Shown: positions 14,627-16,750 of the stretch, in pieces | How positions within the stretch are numbered: position 1 is the stretch's first letter | Layout of the letters: each line of letters opens with the position of its first letter | From: JBHJOF01 sp050330055 | Lineage (GTDB): Bacteria > Pseudomonadota > Alphaproteobacteria > Kiloniellales > JAKSDN01 | Direction: 5' to 3' | Assembly (NCBI GenBank): GCA_050330055.1 | Contig: JBHJOF010000403.1 | Span: forward strand, 1 to 16,750 | DNA length: 16,750 nt | Notes under the pieces: generated by a model | What the model was told of the DNA's origin: nothing | What the model saw: only the letters and a program-made list of their open reading frames with translations | Databases searched by the model: none | Made by a program: the position numbers and the translations under genes

Positions 14627-15106
14627 ATGAATTCCAAGTGGATTTCGTCGACGCGCGCGATCCGGATCGGGCTCGGCCTGCTGATACTGGGCCTCGCCCT
14701 GTCGGACGAGGCGCCGACGCGGGCCGCGCTGGCCGGCAGCGCCAGCCTGACCGTCATCGTCGAGAACCTGCGCAACACCGAGGGCACGCTGCGCGTGGCG
14801 ATCTGGGACAGCGAGGACGGCTTCGCCGACGGCGACCAGAGCGTCGCAGGAGCCGCCCTGCCGGCCAGCGACGAAGAGCTGCGCTTCGTCTTCGACAACC
14901 TGGCACCCGGCCGCTACGCCGTTGCCGTCTATCATGACGAAAACGATAACGGTAAGTTCGATCGCACCCTGATCGGGCTGCCGGCCGAGGGGCTCGGCTT
15001 CAGCAACGATGCCTGGCTGACGGTCCTGGGCGCGCCCTCTTTCGAGCGGGCGGCAATCGAGCTGGACGGCACGGCGGCCGACGCCGTCATCAACCTGCGC
15101 TACTGA
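14627..15106 (+). CDS. Exported DUF2141 domain protein
   Basis: This is a small secreted or periplasmic protein of unknown function. Its 159 residues start with a basic stretch and a hydrophobic core (IGLGLLILGLALS, 14-26); a signal-peptidase site near ALAGSAS (35-40) is plausible. The mature part is a single beta-sandwich DUF2141 domain: LTVIVENLRNTEGTLRVAIW (41-60), FDNLAPGRYAVAVYHDEN (89-106) and GLPAEGLGFSND (117-128). DENDNGKFD (104-112) resembles a calcium-binding EF-hand or dockerin loop, which is suggestive only. The start ATG 14627 has no clear Shine-Dalgarno but gives a proper signal sequence. Upstream, 259 bp separate it from the divergent AI-2E-type gene. The family call is confident; the role is not known. 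Confidence 0.88.
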   Translation: MNSKWISSTRAIRIGLGLLILGLALSDEAPTRAALAGSASLTVIVENLRNTEGTLRVAIWDSEDGFADGDQSVAGAALPASDEELRFVFDNLAPGRYAVAVYHDENDNGKFDRTLIGLPAEGLGFSNDAWLTVLGAPSFERAAIELDGTAADAVINLRY

Positions 15107-15133
15107 TCGCCTCGCCCAGGCGACCGGGGTCGA

Positions 15134-15163
15134 CCCGGCGTCGGCAAGAATTTTGCCGCCGGG
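15134..15163 (+). terminator. Candidate terminator after the DUF2141 gene
   Basis: CCCGGC (15134-15139) and GGCAA (15143-15147) pair with TTGCC and GCCGGG (15153-15163) around a five-base loop, with a three-base bulge on the 5' side. It lies 28 bp past the stop codon. The following bases contain only scattered Ts; a T6 run occurs about 50 bp later without a strong stem. It is a likely transcript end for DUF2141. Confidence 0.4.
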
Positions 15164-15312
15164 CCGCGCAGTTTGATAATTTCCCCCAGGATCGAGATCG
15201 GGCTGGGACCGAAGGTTGTTTTTTGCGGCTGGCTGCTTCTACGGTTTGTTAAATAGGTCAGTATACGTTACCTTTATAGCAGCCAAAGCGGCGAAACCTG
15301 GGAGTTCCTCGC

Positions 15313-16750
15313 ATGGCGCTGGCAGCGGTATCGCTTGACGACAAATACGCCCTGGAACGGGGCCGCGTCTTTCTGACCGGGACCCAGGCGCTGGTACGCC
15401 TGCCGATGCTGCAGCGGCAGCGCGACCAGGCCGCCGGCCTCGACACCGCCTGCTTCATCTCCGGCTATCGCGGCTCGCCCTTGGGCGGGCTCGACCAGCA
15501 GCTCTGGAGCGCCCGCCGCTTCCTGGCCAAGAGCCACATCCACTTCCAGCCCGGCGTGAACGAGGACCTGGCGGCGACCGCCATCTGGGGCACGCAGCAG
15601 AACGACCTCTTCGGCGACTGCAACTACGACGGCGTCTACGCCATGTGGTACGGCAAAGGCCCCGGCGTCGACCGCTCGGGCGACGTCTTCCGCCACGGCA
15701 ACTTCGCCGGCACCGCCAGGCACGGCGGCGTGCTGCTGCTGGCCGGCGACGACCATGCGGCCAAGTCCTCGACCACGGCGCACCAGTGCGAATACGCCTT
15801 CATGGACGCCATGATCCCGGTGCTCAATCCCGCCGGGGTGCAGGAGTTCCTCGACTTCGGCCTCTACGGCTGGGCCATGGGGCGCTATTCCGGCTGCTGG
15901 GTCGGCTTCAAGACGATCGCCGAGACGGTCGAGAGCGCGGCCTCGGTCGAGGTCGATCCGCAGCGCGTACAGATCGTCCTGCCGGACGACTTCGAGATGC
16001 CGGCGGGCGGCCTCAACATCCGCTGGCCCGATCCGGTGCTGGCGCAGGAGGAGCGCCTGCACCGCTACAAGCTCTACGCGGCGCTGGCCTTCGCCCGCGC
16101 CAACGGCCTCGACCGGGTGGTGATGGACAGCCCGAAGCGACGCCTCGGCATCGTCACCGCCGGCAAGTCCTACCTCGACGTGCGCCAGGCGCTCGACGAC
16201 CTGGGCATCGACGACGCGCTGGCCGCCGAGATCGGCCTCTCGGTCTACAAGGTCGGCCTGGCCTGGCCGCTGGAGCGCGAGGGCATCCGCGAGTTCGCCG
16301 AGGGCCTCGACGAGATCCTGGTGGTCGAGGAGAAGCGCGCGATCATCGAGAACCAGCTCAAGGAGCAGCTCTACAACTGGCGCGCCGACGTGCGGCCGCG
16401 GGTGATCGGCAAGTTCAACGAGGAGGGCGAGTGGATCCTGCCCTCGACCAGCGAGCTGACCCCGGCGCGCATCGCCCGCGCCATAGCCAAGCGGGTCGCC
16501 CACTTCTACTCGAGCCCGCGCATCGAGGAGCGCCTGCGCTTCCTGATGCAGAAGGAGAAGGCGCTGGAGCTGGAGAAGGCGCCGCTCGAGCGCATCCCCT
16601 ACTTCTGCTCCGGCTGCCCGCACAACACCTCGACCAAGGTGCCCGACGGCAGTCGCGCCCTGGCCGGCATCGGCTGCCACTACATGGTCCAGTGGATGGA
16701 CCGCCACACCGAGACCTTCACCCAGATGGGCGGCGAGGGCGTGCCCTGGA
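15313..16750 (+). CDS. Fused indolepyruvate:ferredoxin oxidoreductase, N-terminal part (3' end outside window)
   Basis: The enzyme oxidatively decarboxylates aryl-pyruvates from aromatic amino acids to the aryl-acetyl-CoA, using thiamine diphosphate and passing electrons to an acceptor such as ferredoxin. The 479 residues here cover the IorA-like part. The pyrimidine-binding domain is at about 15-215 (CFISGYRGSPLGGLDQQLW, 47-65; NEDLAATA with Glu84, likely the cofactor-activating residue). The middle domain follows (LGIVTAGKSYLDV, 278-290; ILVVEEKRAIIENQLKEQLY, 335-354). The diphosphate-binding domain begins at FCSGCPHNTS (431-440). The frame runs off the window without a stop. Proteobacterial single-chain members reach about 1,150 residues, with the IorB part at the C-terminus. 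ATG 15313 is preceded by GGGAG (15300-15304), eight bases upstream. An A/T-rich stretch at 15240-15280 may hold the promoter, unassigned in detail. The family is secure; the substrate is inferred. Confidence 0.92.
   Translation, partial: MALAAVSLDDKYALERGRVFLTGTQALVRLPMLQRQRDQAAGLDTACFISGYRGSPLGGLDQQLWSARRFLAKSHIHFQPGVNEDLAATAIWGTQQNDLFGDCNYDGVYAMWYGKGPGVDRSGDVFRHGNFAGTARHGGVLLLAGDDHAAKSSTTAHQCEYAFMDAMIPVLNPAGVQEFLDFGLYGWAMGRYSGCWVGFKTIAETVESAASVEVDPQRVQIVLPDDFEMPAGGLNIRWPDPVLAQEERLHRYKLYAALAFARANGLDRVVMDSPKRRLGIVTAGKSYLDVRQALDDLGIDDALAAEIGLSVYKVGLAWPLEREGIREFAEGLDEILVVEEKRAIIENQLKEQLYNWRADVRPRVIGKFNEEGEWILPSTSELTPARIARAIAKRVAHFYSSPRIEERLRFLMQKEKALELEKAPLERIPYFCSGCPHNTSTKVPDGSRALAGIGCHYMVQWMDRHTETFTQMGGEGVPW

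Noticed and set aside
14398..14937. Plus-strand ORF before and overlapping the DUF2141 gene, with G/C-rich third positions in its first 50 codons
   Set aside because: The start would be TTG without a ribosome site, no family is recognisable, and it runs out of frame through most of the DUF2141 gene. A decayed gene fragment at 14420-14600 cannot be ruled out.
1..16750. CRISPR array, prophage, insertion sequence or transposase gene
   Set aside because: No regularly spaced direct repeats, integrase, transposase or phage structural motifs were seen on either strand.

Overview
The window is high-GC DNA with strong G/C third-codon bias. Its genes fit a free-living alphaproteobacterium, most likely of the Rhodospirillales type: a class I-like PHA synthase, a fused indolepyruvate:ferredoxin oxidoreductase, an ABC1/UbiB kinase, pentapeptide repeats with DRHQ caps, and GC-rich palindromic intergenic repeats. 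That taxonomic placement is inference; no rRNA or tRNA is present to anchor it.

Layout. The left edge holds the 3' end of a methyl-accepting chemotaxis protein (+). A minus-strand block follows: an FAD-dependent DadA-like oxidoreductase and, 61 bp downstream, an ABC1/UbiB-family kinase. Similar compound palindromic repeats flank this pair. Next on the minus strand are a PHA synthase, a solitary Phd/YefM-type antitoxin with no adjacent toxin, a DUF2332 protein, and an oligoendopeptidase F whose stop overlaps the DUF2332 GTG start. A fatty acyl-CoA synthetase (+) is divergent from pepF, and the short gap between them contains a 22-bp perfect palindrome. About 500 bp of repeat-bearing noncoding DNA leads to a two-block pentapeptide-repeat protein (+). 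That gene is convergent with an AI-2E-family membrane protein (-) across a shared hairpin. The right end has an exported DUF2141 protein (+) and the 5' part of a fused indolepyruvate ferredoxin oxidoreductase (+), cut by the window edge.

How the genes relate. Most are housekeeping or metabolic: carbon storage (PHA synthase), acyl-CoA activation, amino-acid and aryl-pyruvate oxidation (DadA-like enzyme, IOR), peptide turnover (PepF) and chemotaxis. They do not form one pathway. The only tight coupling seen is pepF-DUF2332; DadA-like/ABC1 is a plausible second operon.

I found no convincing new defence or mobile system. The least explained parts are the intergenic palindromes (three types, one with possible terminal inverted repeats), the orphan antitoxin beside one of them, a strong ribosome-binding site in front of a six-codon ORF, the DUF2332 protein with methyltransferase-like motifs, and the duplicated cap-plus-solenoid architecture of the pentapeptide protein.
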